Shown: positions 41,760-49,984 of the stretch, piece by piece
Numbering within the stretch: position 1 is the stretch's first letter
Layout of the letters: every line of letters begins with the position of its first letter
Source of the DNA: Enhygromyxa salina
Lineage (GTDB): Bacteria > Myxococcota_A > Polyangia > Nannocystales > Nannocystaceae
NCBI RefSeq assembly: GCF_000737335.2
Contig: NZ_JMCC02000003.1
Location: 84,741 to 148,740 of the forward strand
DNA length: 64,000 nt
Reading direction: 5' to 3'
Made by a program: the position numbers and the translations under genes
The notes under the pieces: generated by a model
What the model saw: the letters and a program-made list of their open reading frames with translations, nothing else
The model's database searches: none
What the model was told of the DNA's origin: nothing

Positions 41760-41867
41760 GCTCGACACCCGTGGGCGTGGCTGCTGCGGAGGGTGTTAGC
41801 GGTCGACATCATGACCTGCCCCCGCTGCCGCGGTGCGATGCGCTTGGTCAAGATCGCCAACAGGTGA
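41760..41867 (+). pseudogene. IS91-like transposase C-terminal remnant
   Basis: The plus-strand frame ending at TGA 41865-41867 encodes ARHPWAWLLRRVLAVDIMTC followed by PRCRGAMRLVKIANR. This matches the end of many IS91/ISL3-type transposases, where a W-A-x-L-L-x-R-V-F-x-x-D-V stretch precedes a CPxCGGxMRxxA motif. Only this tail survives. It marks an old insertion site between the pentapeptide operon and the DUF6414-like gene. Confidence 0.5.
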
Positions 41868-42199
41868 GGGACAAGATCAGCGGAGTACGAGGCGGAGGCG
41901 GGAGATCATCGGCCGGTGCACACAAGCGAATTTCGCGCGCTACCGGTCCCAACGTTGGGACAATGTCGGGCGGCAACGAGTCGAGTCGCCCCGACTCCGA
42001 GTTCGCTCTCCACTGTCTTGGTTCAGCGGAAGCCGGACTATGGGGGTTGATGGACTTGGGAGGCTGTGGGCCGTCGCGGCAGCGCCCGCGACATCGACAA
42101 GTCCATCACCTGCATGACCTTACAAATAGGCGCTCAACCTCGCCCTGACTGCGCTGTGCGTACAACGCTTGACACGTAGATCTCAACGCTCTAGCCTGA
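41868..42199 (+). promoter_or_regulatory. Gap with candidate promoter for the DUF6414-like gene
   Basis: A 332-bp gap with no convincing gene. At its right end a perfect TTGACA (42169-42174) is followed after 17 bp by TAGCCT (42192-42197), a weak -10. Transcription would start almost at the gene's first codons, so a leaderless message beginning at the second ATG (42212) is possible. The remainder is probably decayed transposon sequence. Confidence 0.35.
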
Positions 42200-43207
42200 A
42201 TGGACACCATCATGGCGGAACTTCGAGACATCGTCTATTTGGATCGGGTAAGGATTGAATCGTATCTCAGCCAACTCGCGGGCGGATTAACCGTGCAAGA
42301 GGCTGTCAGCACGCAGAGTGGTGAGGACATAAACGCGGGATTCGGGGCAAACGCCGGGATCGTGGCAATATCTGTGGGCGGCAAGAAGATGAACGCGACA
42401 TCTGTGGCCACCACAAGGATGCCAGCGTACGCAATCGTCCAGATGCTTGAGTCAGAACTGGTCGAAGAGGGCCTATTAAAGGAAGATTGCTGCAACCTCC
42501 TTCCTGGACAAATCGTCCGTGTTCGAGGCGAGATGACGCTGGAAAGCTGGGGGCTGCTCGCCTCGCTTGCGGATAGCGCGCAGGGGGCGGGAACCCTGGC
42601 GACCAAGGTCTACTCCAAAACCAAGAGCAACGCGGATCTCGAAGACATTCGACGGGAACTTAAAGCTCTGGAAAGCGCTGCCAAGCAAAAATCGGGGGGT
42701 CAAAAGCTCACTCGTCAGGAACAGCAACAACGAACTGCCGCCCTTGCAAAGCGCGTTGGCAATGTCAGCATGTGGCGGGATATTGTTACCGATGGCTACA
42801 TCGATGACGTGAAGGAGATCATCAAGTTGTTCTTCCAAGATCAGCATCACATTAGGCTTGCTGCGGACGAGACGATACTCGTCGGACTCCTGCGGGAAGA
42901 CGGTCTCGTCGGGTCAACCATGGAGGAACTCCTGTTTGCGTACGGCACACGACCATCCACTGACTTCACAATTCTGGCTCAGATAGCCGAGGTTGGTCGT
43001 GCCGACCCCGTGAACGTCACAGAGATCCCCGCGCGCATGAACGCCTGTATCGATCCCGGAGACCCCATTGGCACTATCCAGAAGATTATTAGGGAAGTGG
43101 GCAAGGTGATCTTGCAGATTGCTGAAGAACTGCGAAGGCCATCCGGCGAAGACATGTGCTTCGTTGTTCCACTGGCAATGTACCGGGAGATTCGAAAACC
43201 GAAATGA
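42200..43207 (+). CDS. DUF6414-like protein, probably acquired
   Basis: A 335-residue soluble protein. The start IVYLDRVRIESYLSQLAGGLT resembles the YLDxxxxxSYLSQLxxG opening of DUF6414 proteins, whose function is unknown. A Gly/Ala-rich segment (about 45-70) and a charged helix with Lys/Gln-rich linker (LTRQEQQQRTAALAKR, about 175-190) separate it from a C-terminal domain. Codon use is markedly less GC-rich (many AAA, ATT, GAA codons) than flanking genes. It sits between transposase remnants, so it looks like cargo of a mobile region. A second ATG at 42212 is an alternative start. Function unknown; a defence or phage-related role is a guess from context only. Confidence 0.7.
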   Translation: MDTIMAELRDIVYLDRVRIESYLSQLAGGLTVQEAVSTQSGEDINAGFGANAGIVAISVGGKKMNATSVATTRMPAYAIVQMLESELVEEGLLKEDCCNLLPGQIVRVRGEMTLESWGLLASLADSAQGAGTLATKVYSKTKSNADLEDIRRELKALESAAKQKSGGQKLTRQEQQQRTAALAKRVGNVSMWRDIVTDGYIDDVKEIIKLFFQDQHHIRLAADETILVGLLREDGLVGSTMEELLFAYGTRPSTDFTILAQIAEVGRADPVNVTEIPARMNACIDPGDPIGTIQKIIREVGKVILQIAEELRRPSGEDMCFVVPLAMYREIRKPK

Positions 43208-43268
43208 GCCGAGGGGTTCGAGTGGGCGCTCGACTCCGGACGGACGGGGCCCGCCACGGCAGCGAGCA

Positions 43269-43809
43269 ACCCACCGACGTCCGCGCAAGATCGGCGACAA
43301 GTACGTAGGCGGCACGCTGAACGCCGCCCACGTCGTCACCCACGAGCAGCACGCGGCCGCCCTCGCCAACCCCAGCCTCGAGCGGCCAGAGCAGTGCGGC
43401 GCTTGCAACTGCCCGCGAGTCCACCTCCACGAGCGGCGCACGCGGCTGCTCGATGGTTTCGGCAGCGCGACGGTGGACATCCTGATCTTCCGCTGCACGA
43501 ACTGCCGCATCATCTGGCGAGTCCTGCCGGCCTTCCTCGCACGGCACCTGGGCACGCATCGTCGAGGCCGTCGATAAAGCCCGCGAGCGCAGCGGCACGC
43601 CCAAGCGAACGCGTCAGCGCTGGCTCAGGCGGTTGCGCGAGCGGGCGACGATGCTGGTCGTGGTCCTCGCCCAGCTCGGCCCGGCCGTCACCGCGCTCGA
43701 CCTCGACGCCGTGCGCCGCGAGGTCATCCTCGGCTACGGCGGCTTGGTGCGGCTGGCCGAACTCGCGGCGCTCGTCGACCACCTCGCAGCGGGCGTGCGG
43801 GTCATGTGA
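43269..43809 (+). pseudogene. DUF6431-like transposon protein, frameshifted
   Basis: Frame 1 of the gene carries the zinc-binding part: PSLERPEQCGACNCPRVHLH, then LIFRCTNCRIIWRVLPAFLARHL (CxxC and CxxC pairs). It runs into a stop at 43577. The rest continues in another frame as ARIVEAVDKARERSGTPKRT and RQRWLRRLRERA, ending at 43809. Loss of a few bases in CACCTGGGCACC explains the shift. DUF6431 proteins are typically found immediately before a DDE transposase, as here. The 5' end is unclear. Confidence 0.6.
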
Positions 43810-44665
43810 GACGCGGGGCATGGGGTCGCCGTCGCGGCCGAAGTCCGCCCCCCCCAGTGGCGTCGACCTCGGCCTAAGGCAGAGCAATGAATGATGACGA
43901 GCGACAAAAGATGGCCCTGTGGCGTTACGCGATATTCGGGCGGCTGGTCAGCGTGCGGCTCGAGCACGGCGACCTGCGCGAGCTGTTCCTCGAGGCCGCA
44001 GCCAAGCAATACGAGCACCCGCTGAGCCTCCAGCTGGTACATGACTTGGCCCGAACCATCGAGACTTGGTACTACCGCTATCACTCGGGTGGGCTCACCA
44101 GCCTCGAGCCGCGACTTCGCAAAGACCGTGGCTGCGCACGCAAGCTCGACGCTGAGCTCGTCTCACTGATCATCCCAGCCAAGGGTGAAAATCCACGACG
44201 CTCACTCCGCCGTCTGATCAGCATTCTCGAGCGCGCAGGCAGGGCCACCCCGGGCGAGCTGAGTCGCTCGACGGTCCACCGCATCCTCGTGCGGGCCGGG
44301 GTCTCGGGCCGACCGGCGCGTATGCCCGAGACCGAGCGTCGGTCCTTCACCATCGAGCACGCTGGCGACTTGTGGGCCGGTGACATCAAACACAGCCCGC
44401 GAGTCATCCACGAGCAGCGCGAGCGTAAGAGCTACTCGATCAACATCATCGATTGTGCGACGCGCTTCATCGTCGCCAGCCGGATTTGCCTGGACGAGGG
44501 CACCGTCACGCACGGGGGCGTCCTCAAAGAGGCGTCCGGCATGCGAAGCTTCGACATTGGCATTCGCTGTGCGGCCGACGCCACACCAATCGAAGACTCG
44601 AGGCGACGCTCCAAACGCTGAAACGCGCGGGCAACCGAGGGCCGCCCGCGCGCAGGTAGTTGCAA
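43809..44665 (+). mobile_element. Right part of a degenerate DUF6431/DDE insertion element
   Basis: From the end of the DUF6431-like pseudogene to about 44665 the sequence holds a truncated DDE transposase and decayed coding sequence (LEATLQTLKRAGNRG in another frame). No clear terminal inverted repeats were found, so the borders are approximate. With the DUF6431-like segment the element spans about 43.26-44.67 kb. Confidence 0.5.
43887..44621 (+). CDS. Truncated DDE transposase/integrase
   Basis: A 244-residue product. The N-terminal helix-turn-helix region (about 1-150) reads LARTIETWYYRYHSGGLTSL, LRKDRGCARKLDAELVSLI and LSRSTVHRILVRAGVSGRP, typical of IS481/IS3-like transposases. The catalytic core begins at LWAGDIKHSPRVI, supplying the first catalytic Asp, and continues through INIIDCATRFIVASRICLDEG. 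After GVLKEA the sequence no longer fits: the second Asp and the Glu are missing and the frame ends about 100 residues early. The enzyme is therefore presumably inactive. Confidence 0.75.
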   Translation: MNDDERQKMALWRYAIFGRLVSVRLEHGDLRELFLEAAAKQYEHPLSLQLVHDLARTIETWYYRYHSGGLTSLEPRLRKDRGCARKLDAELVSLIIPAKGENPRRSLRRLISILERAGRATPGELSRSTVHRILVRAGVSGRPARMPETERRSFTIEHAGDLWAGDIKHSPRVIHEQRERKSYSINIIDCATRFIVASRICLDEGTVTHGGVLKEASGMRSFDIGIRCAADATPIEDSRRRSKR

Positions 44666-44679
44666 TACAAATCTAGAAC

Positions 44680-45213
44680 TCAGAACCAGGACTTCGAGGG
44701 CACCGCCGCCGCCGGGATCGCCTCGCGGGACTCAATGACCTTCAAGTTGGCGCCAGTGTGCGGCTCGGTCCTCAGCTCCGCTTGCCGGACGATCGGGGCG
44801 TCGCTCTCGGCGACCTCTTCGCTGCGGTTGGAGCCGCCAAGCTGCAGGGCCAGGCGCAGCAGGCTCTCGCGGTTGCCGGTGTTGCTCTTGGCAAAGATGT
44901 TGTGCATGTGCCACTTCACGGTCGCCCGGCTGATCTCGAGGTCTTTGCTGATCTCCTCATTGTTGCGACCCGCGAGCACCCGCTCGAGGATCTCTTGCTC
45001 GCGCGCGGTCAGCTTGTGGCGACGCGCGAGCCGGTTGACGGCCCAGCGCAGGCGCGTCGGCCCGTCGCCCTCCTCGAGCTCGCGCAGAACACAGTAGCCA
45101 AGGGCCTCGAGCACCGCGCTCACGCGGTTGGCGTCATCGTCATGGGTAACCCAAATACGAACTTCGGTGGAGGGAGTGGTTGCGGTGGTGGTTGCGGTGA
45201 TTTCATTCGACAC
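44680..45213 (-). CDS. LuxR-type helix-turn-helix regulator
   Basis: A 177-residue protein from GTG 45213. The LuxR HTH domain occupies about 68-125 (HKLTAREQEILERVLAGRNN, EEISKDLEISRATVKWHMHN). The short N-terminal part (about 18-50; VRIWVTHDDDANRVSAVLEA) is too small for a full receiver domain but has a beta-alpha start. The acidic C-terminal tail is unstructured. It overlaps the end of the upstream BRO-N-like gene by 11 bp, so the two regulators are coproduced. Confidence 0.88.
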   Translation of the reverse strand: MSNEITATTTATTPSTEVRIWVTHDDDANRVSAVLEALGYCVLRELEEGDGPTRLRWAVNRLARRHKLTAREQEILERVLAGRNNEEISKDLEISRATVKWHMHNIFAKSNTGNRESLLRLALQLGGSNRSEEVAESDAPIVRQAELRTEPHTGANLKVIESREAIPAAAVPSKSWF

Positions 45214-46132
45214 GGCGATAACCTCGACTTCTGAGCTCGCGCTCGATCAACCCGACCGCGGCCGGGCTATAAAGGTGGGAGACGACGGCGCGATCTCGGC
45301 CGACGGCCTTGTTCAGAACTGCTTTGCTGTGAACCTTGCTGTCGCGCAGACCGGTCGTGGTGATGACCTGGCCAACGCGCTGGGCAGAGACCCCGAGGTG
45401 GCGACGAGCGATCTGCGTGGGGCTCAGCCAGCCCGGCTCGATCATCGGCTTGAGCTGCCACAGCTCGCCGCACAGGGCGATCTCGGCGGCGACGACTCGG
45501 TAGGCCCAGATGACCTCGGGATCGATCTCTTGTTGGGCCTCGAGGGCGTCGCACAGACCGACCAGCGCGTCGTACTCCCAGCGTCGTCGCTCGAGATCGA
45601 TCCGCTCACGAACGATCGCCGCGGCCTCGCGCTGCAGCGGTGATCCGCTTGGCCTACGCATGGCGGCAACATCTGGAATCACCCGCTCTCGCAGATGCGC
45701 GAGCAAGCGACGGGCGATCGAAGGTGTCGTCGTTGCGGGTGTCTTGTGGTGCTCGGCCGCGAGCGCGACACCGGGCTCGAGCAACAACAGCGTGCTGCTG
45801 GCCTCGGCCAAGCTCGACGGCAAGATCACGCCGCGCTCGCGCAGATCCAAGCGCAGCTCCGAGAGCTCGAGCTCGCCAATGCGGACCCAGTGCACGCCCT
45901 CGCGGGCTTGCGCGGCCCAATCGATCGCCAGCCGACGCGCGAGCTCCGACGCGCCGCCAAGCCCAAGGATCGCCGCGACTTCACCCGCGAGCCAGCTTGG
46001 CTTGCCGTCAAAATCACAGGTGATCAGCGAGCGCCCGGCGAACGAGCCGATCAAGCTGACCCCCGTCGGTGGTCGGGTCGGCTCGTGCCAAGCCTCGTCG
46101 GACGGGTGGTCGTATTCGTGGTGCTCGGACAT
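45203..46132 (-). CDS. BRO-N-like DNA-binding/antirepressor-type protein
   Basis: A 309-residue protein; ATG 46132 is preceded by a good GGAG ribosome site, while a GTG at 46168 is possible. The region about 22-95 (LIGSFAGRSLITCDFDGKPS, WLAGEVAAILGLGGASELAR) resembles the BRO-N domain of phage antirepressors: strands that present a conserved Trp followed by a helix-turn-helix-like VAxxLG segment. The C-terminal half is helical, with a second possible HTH (LSPTQIARRHLGVSAQRVGQ, about 235-255). It is probably a DNA-binding regulator of phage ancestry that acts with the LuxR-type protein encoded downstream. Confidence 0.65.
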   Translation of the reverse strand: MSEHHEYDHPSDEAWHEPTRPPTGVSLIGSFAGRSLITCDFDGKPSWLAGEVAAILGLGGASELARRLAIDWAAQAREGVHWVRIGELELSELRLDLRERGVILPSSLAEASSTLLLLEPGVALAAEHHKTPATTTPSIARRLLAHLRERVIPDVAAMRRPSGSPLQREAAAIVRERIDLERRRWEYDALVGLCDALEAQQEIDPEVIWAYRVVAAEIALCGELWQLKPMIEPGWLSPTQIARRHLGVSAQRVGQVITTTGLRDSKVHSKAVLNKAVGRDRAVVSHLYSPAAVGLIERELRSRGYRRVE

Positions 46133-46555
46133 CTCGGTGGGCTCCTGCGCTGCGGCGAACGAACCCACGATGAAGCGCGAGGGGCCTGACCGTCAGGGAC
46201 GAGGGCGCCACGCTGGGATCACGGTGACGCCCCGTTCGAAGCACGGGTGAACCGTTCGCGCTCGTGCCCGAACGGACGCCGAACCAACCTCGTCATCGGC
46301 CTCGATCCCGCTTGGGCAGCCGGTATCGATGGTTCGACCCCGATGCACGGTTCGGGCTCGAGCCCGTGTCACGGGTGATCACTCGACCCGGGGCGGGCAC
46401 GCACGGGTCGCCGCCAACGGTTACGCCCCGTCACCGGGGGGCGGCCGCGCGTGTCCGTTCGGCGCCCGCGGACGCAGCGTGGGTGGTCTGGACGGGCCCT
46501 AGCCGCGCGCGTAGTCCGATCGTCGAGATCTCGACGGGAGCTGTTAGCCTTGGGG
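46133..46555. promoter_or_regulatory. Palindrome-rich divergent regulatory region
   Basis: A 423-bp gap between the BRO-N/LuxR pair (minus) and the S1/P1 nuclease gene (plus). CCGTTCG occurs at 46232-46238 and again at 46252-46258, exactly 20 bp (two helical turns) apart, with the inverse CGAACGG at 46269-46275. A perfect 14-bp palindrome CGGGCTCGAGCCCG lies at 46353-46366, and related CACGGGT/CACGGTT blocks lie between. This looks like an operator array for the overlapping regulator pair. Confidence 0.5.
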
Positions 46556-47458
46556 ATGGCTCGAAGCCGTCAACGCCGACTCAATTGCACTTGGACCAAG
46601 CTGCGAAGGGCGGGCGTCGGCGCCGTGGTTGGCCTCGCGGCGCTGTGCGTGAACCCGAGCAGCGCGCTCGCCTGGCATGACGACGGCCACCGCATCGTCG
46701 CCGAGATCGCGTCCCGTCACTTGTCAAAGTCGGCGCTCGAGCAGATCAACGCGCTGCTCGCCGACATGCCCGACTACTCGACGATGGCGACCGCGGCGAC
46801 CTGGGCGGATCAACAAGCCAAGCTCGATCCGGCCTTCGCGTTCGCCTACTCGAGCCACTACATCAACGTCGAGCAGCGCGCGACCCCGCGCGAGGTGCTG
46901 GCGACGTGTCTGGAAAAGTCTGGCTGCGTGGTCACGGGCATCGCGTACTACGTTGACGTCCTTCGCAGCCAGCGAGCTTCGCGGGCGCAGCGGGCCGAGG
47001 CGCTGCGCTTCTTGCTGCACTTCGTGGGCGACGCCCACCAGCCGCTGCACGCCGGACACAGCCACGACAAAGGCGGCAATGACATCAACGAGCTGCGCCT
47101 GCTGGAGTACACGCCGGCCAAGGAGCGGACCAACTTGCACGCGGCCTGGGACGGGGGCCTCATAGCGATCACGATGGCGCGCGAAGGTTGGACCTGGCAG
47201 CGCTACGCGGTCGAGCTCGACGCTCGCATCTCGGACGAGATGATCGCGCGCTGGGGCCGTGGCTCGGCCTACGACTGGGTCGAAGAGTCGCGCCTGTTCG
47301 CGGCCGCCAACGGCTACCTGCGCGCCGACGCCATGACCCCGGTGCGCCCCGGCGACGCGCTTGGCGAAGACTGGTACCAGCGCAACCTTCCGGTCGCCGA
47401 ACAGCGCTTGCAACAGGGCGGCGTTCGCCTGGCCCTGGTCCTCGAGGAGCTGTTCTGA
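46556..47458 (+). CDS. Secreted S1/P1-family zinc nuclease
   Basis: A 300-residue protein; ATG 46556 starts a signal peptide cut after ALA so that the mature protein begins with Trp40, the residue whose amino group binds zinc in S1/P1 enzymes (AWHDDGHRIVAEIA). The other zinc ligands are visible in SHYINVE, FLLHFVGDAHQPLHAGH, KGGNDINEL and NLHAAWDG. It degrades single-stranded DNA and RNA and 3'-nucleotides outside the cytoplasm, probably for nutrient salvage or prey digestion. The length is typical. Confidence 0.95.
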   Translation: MARSRQRRLNCTWTKLRRAGVGAVVGLAALCVNPSSALAWHDDGHRIVAEIASRHLSKSALEQINALLADMPDYSTMATAATWADQQAKLDPAFAFAYSSHYINVEQRATPREVLATCLEKSGCVVTGIAYYVDVLRSQRASRAQRAEALRFLLHFVGDAHQPLHAGHSHDKGGNDINELRLLEYTPAKERTNLHAAWDGGLIAITMAREGWTWQRYAVELDARISDEMIARWGRGSAYDWVEESRLFAAANGYLRADAMTPVRPGDALGEDWYQRNLPVAEQRLQQGGVRLALVLEELF

Positions 47459-47532
47459 GCTGGTGTTTGACCTGCCGGGCCATGTTCACGTAACAGTTAC
47501 CTAGGGGATCCGCCTGGATCTTCGGAGCCAAC

Positions 47533-48180
47533 ATGATGCGAACGTCCTACAGTCTCGTGGCCTGCGTGATCCTGACTCTGACCGCGGGCACGCTCGGGTG
47601 CGACTCCAACCCCGACGACAAGACAACGGAGGGCGCCGCGGACGACACCGGCACCACCACCGGTGATGGCGACGGCGAGTCGGGCACCAGTGGCAACAGC
47701 GGCGACGGTGACGGCGATCCTTCAGAGACCGATCCCGACTGCCCGCTCGGCAGCTTTGACTGCCCCTGCGACGATGGCATGTGCGCCGCTGGCCTGACCT
47801 GTGGCGCCGACGACCTGTGTTCGCTGGGTGGGGGAACCGGGGATCCGTCAACGGGCGATCCAACCGGCGATCCAACCGGCAATCCAAGCACCACCGGCGG
47901 TACCGCCGAGCCCTACGATCCCGAGGCGTGCGAGGCCCCCTCGGAGATCCTCAGCGTCGAGAAGATCGCGGGCGACTTCTGCTCGGCGCCCTGCGTTGAC
48001 AGCGAAGAGTGCCCAAGTGGTCCGCCCGGAACCACGCCAGCTTGCGCGATCGCAACCGAGGGCGCCGTGCCAAACTTTTGCGCGTTGATCTGCACGCCAG
48101 AGTCCGAGGACTGCCCGGCGGGATCGACCTGCAAGGTGATCCCGCAGCAGCCCAACACGGGGCTGTGCACGTACCCGTAG
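47533..48180 (+). CDS. Cys-rich lipoprotein
   Basis: A 215-residue protein with lipobox TAGTLGC (Cys23). A Thr/Gly/Asp spacer, partly (GD)n, covers about 30-70, and a (TGDP)n-like Thr-Gly-Asp-Pro spacer lies near 100-120 (DPSTGDPTGDPTGNP). Between and after them are Cys pairs (DCPCDDGMCAAGLTCGADDLC, FCSAPCVDSEECP, CALICTPESEDCPAGSTC) of EGF/Dickkopf-like spacing. It is probably a surface protein; function unknown. It follows the nuclease gene by 74 bp. Confidence 0.78.
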   Translation: MMRTSYSLVACVILTLTAGTLGCDSNPDDKTTEGAADDTGTTTGDGDGESGTSGNSGDGDGDPSETDPDCPLGSFDCPCDDGMCAAGLTCGADDLCSLGGGTGDPSTGDPTGDPTGNPSTTGGTAEPYDPEACEAPSEILSVEKIAGDFCSAPCVDSEECPSGPPGTTPACAIATEGAVPNFCALICTPESEDCPAGSTCKVIPQQPNTGLCTYP

Positions 48181-48283
48181 CCAGTTTTTTCCGCACGTCG
48201 TTCGTCCCATGGACACAGGGACTGCGTGCAGAGCCCCCTGCTAGGGGGCCACACATGCGGCTGCAGTCGGCGAAGTCTAGGGT
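48181..48283 (-). terminator. Terminator-like repeat element, copy C
   Basis: In the 103-bp gap between convergent genes, the hairpin GCCCCCT-GCT-AGGGGGC (48233-48249) is preceded on the minus strand by GCATGTGTG, identical to copy B near 33.0 kb over the 16 bp GCATGTGTGGCCCCCT. On the minus strand it lies 34 bp after the propeller gene stop and may serve both genes. Confidence 0.6.
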
Positions 48284-49984
48284 CTATGTGGGGGACATGA
48301 CCAACACCAGGCCGCGGCGGCTGGCGATCCACACGCCGCCCACGTCCGCGGTCACCCGCGTCACGTCCTCGAACACGCCGAGCTCCCCCGCGACCCAGCG
48401 TCCGCCACGACGCACGCGGGCGCCCTTCATGGTCGCGGCGTTCAGCTCGCCGTTGATCAGGCTCAACCCGCCCGGGTTGACCCGGCCGCCGCCGAGCGAC
48501 TTGGCCTGAAACCCACTGCCCTTGCGGGTGAGCGTGTCGACGCCCGCGGCGTAGGTGCCAACGTGCAGCGCGTCGCCCTCCCACAGCAGCGCCGTCACCC
48601 AGTTGTCGCTCAGGTGGCCCGAGAGCATCGACAGGTGATCCCAGGTGCCGTCGAGCTTCCAGCGGATCAGACCCTGGGTGGTGCCGAGCCACAGCTCGCC
48701 GTCGGGGGCCTCGGCGATCGCCCAGGTCGCCCAGCGGCGCGCGCGGGAGCCAAGCTCGCGGACGTCGCCCTTGGCGTCGATGATCGCCACGCCCGCGTGG
48801 GTGCCCACGAGCAGCTCGCCCGCGCTCGATACGGCCAGGCTCAGCACCGTGGAGTTGGGCAGGCCGCGCTTGGCGGTCCAGGTCTCGACCTGGCCGTTGC
48901 CAACGCGATGCAGCCCGCGCGCGGTCGCAACCCAGACACGCCCGCTTCCGGCGGGGGCGAGCGCGTTGATCTGGGGATCGATGACGTGCTCGGGATCTTC
49001 GATCGGAGCCCACTGGCCGCCGCGGTTGACCCACACGCCCTTGTCGAAGGTCGCGGCGTAGAGCTGATCACCCACGCGCAGCAGATCCGTGACATCGCCC
49101 GAGGGCAAGCCGTGATCCAAGGCGGCGATCCAGCGTTGACCGGTTCGGATCCACAGGCCCTCGGAGCTGGCGACGCAGCGGTCTCGATCGAAGCCCTGGA
49201 CGTGGCTGACGGGCGGGCCGAGCCGCTGTTGCGATCCCACCTCCGAGCCCAGCTGGGCCAGCCCTTGCCCGCTGCTGCCGATCAGCAGCTCGCCGCCGAC
49301 ACTCGCAATCGCCCGCGCGTCGTGGGTGCTCACCGTGATCGAGGCCGCGCCGTCGAGCTTGCGCACACCCGCGAAGGTGCCAGCGTAGAGCGCCCCTTGG
49401 TGGACCGCCAAGCTCCAGACCACGCCCTCCACACCCTCGATCGGCTGCGGGCTCGCGTCGATGATCCACGCGCCAGCGCCCGCCGTGGCGACGACGACCT
49501 GGCCGTCGTGGACGGCGAGGTCCGTGACCCGATCAGCCTTGCTCAGATCAGGCCCGGGGATCGCCCGCAGCCGTCCACCACGCAGCTCGAGCACGCCGGC
49601 GCCCCAGGTGCCGACGAAGGTTCGCCCGCCGTGTTCGATCACGGCGCGAACCGGCGCGCTGCTAGCAAAGGCCTCGATCACGCGGCCGCCCGCGTCGCTC
49701 CGCTCGACCTTGGCCAGCCCGCCCTCGGTCCCCACCCACAGCTGACCCGGCTGGCCAGCGACAGGCTCGACCACGTAGCTGCGGGTCTCGGGCAGCCCGT
49801 CGAGGGCGGTCAGCGGCGCGCCAGCTTGGCCCGCGTCATCGAGGAACACCAGGCCGCCGTCGGTCGCGGCCGCGTAGCCGTGATCCAGGGCCCGACAGCT
49901 GCGGACGTCGCGGGTCGCGGTGTGGACCTCGATCGGCGCGGACGCGAGCACGCCGATCAACGCGACTCCAAGCCCGACGCTCAT
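48284..49984 (-). CDS. Secreted beta-propeller protein (two-component-regulator type blades)
   Basis: A 566-residue protein with a signal peptide (about 1-18). It is built of repeated blades of the Reg_prop type: LPETRSYVVEPVAGQPGQLWVGTEGGLAKVE, VRAVIEHGGRTFVGTWGAGVLEL, VTDLLRVGDQLYAATFDKGVWVN, and NSTVLSLAVSSAGELLVGTHAGVAII with WAIAEAPDGELWLGTTQGLI. About twelve units suggest two propellers. Unlike hybrid sensor kinases it has no membrane or kinase domain, so it probably binds ligand or protein. Its start overlaps the VIT/vWA gene stop by 4 bp and it closes a three-gene operon. Confidence 0.85.
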   Translation of the reverse strand: MSVGLGVALIGVLASAPIEVHTATRDVRSCRALDHGYAAATDGGLVFLDDAGQAGAPLTALDGLPETRSYVVEPVAGQPGQLWVGTEGGLAKVERSDAGGRVIEAFASSAPVRAVIEHGGRTFVGTWGAGVLELRGGRLRAIPGPDLSKADRVTDLAVHDGQVVVATAGAGAWIIDASPQPIEGVEGVVWSLAVHQGALYAGTFAGVRKLDGAASITVSTHDARAIASVGGELLIGSSGQGLAQLGSEVGSQQRLGPPVSHVQGFDRDRCVASSEGLWIRTGQRWIAALDHGLPSGDVTDLLRVGDQLYAATFDKGVWVNRGGQWAPIEDPEHVIDPQINALAPAGSGRVWVATARGLHRVGNGQVETWTAKRGLPNSTVLSLAVSSAGELLVGTHAGVAIIDAKGDVRELGSRARRWATWAIAEAPDGELWLGTTQGLIRWKLDGTWDHLSMLSGHLSDNWVTALLWEGDALHVGTYAAGVDTLTRKGSGFQAKSLGGGRVNPGGLSLINGELNAATMKGARVRRGGRWVAGELGVFEDVTRVTADVGGVWIASRRGLVLVMSPT

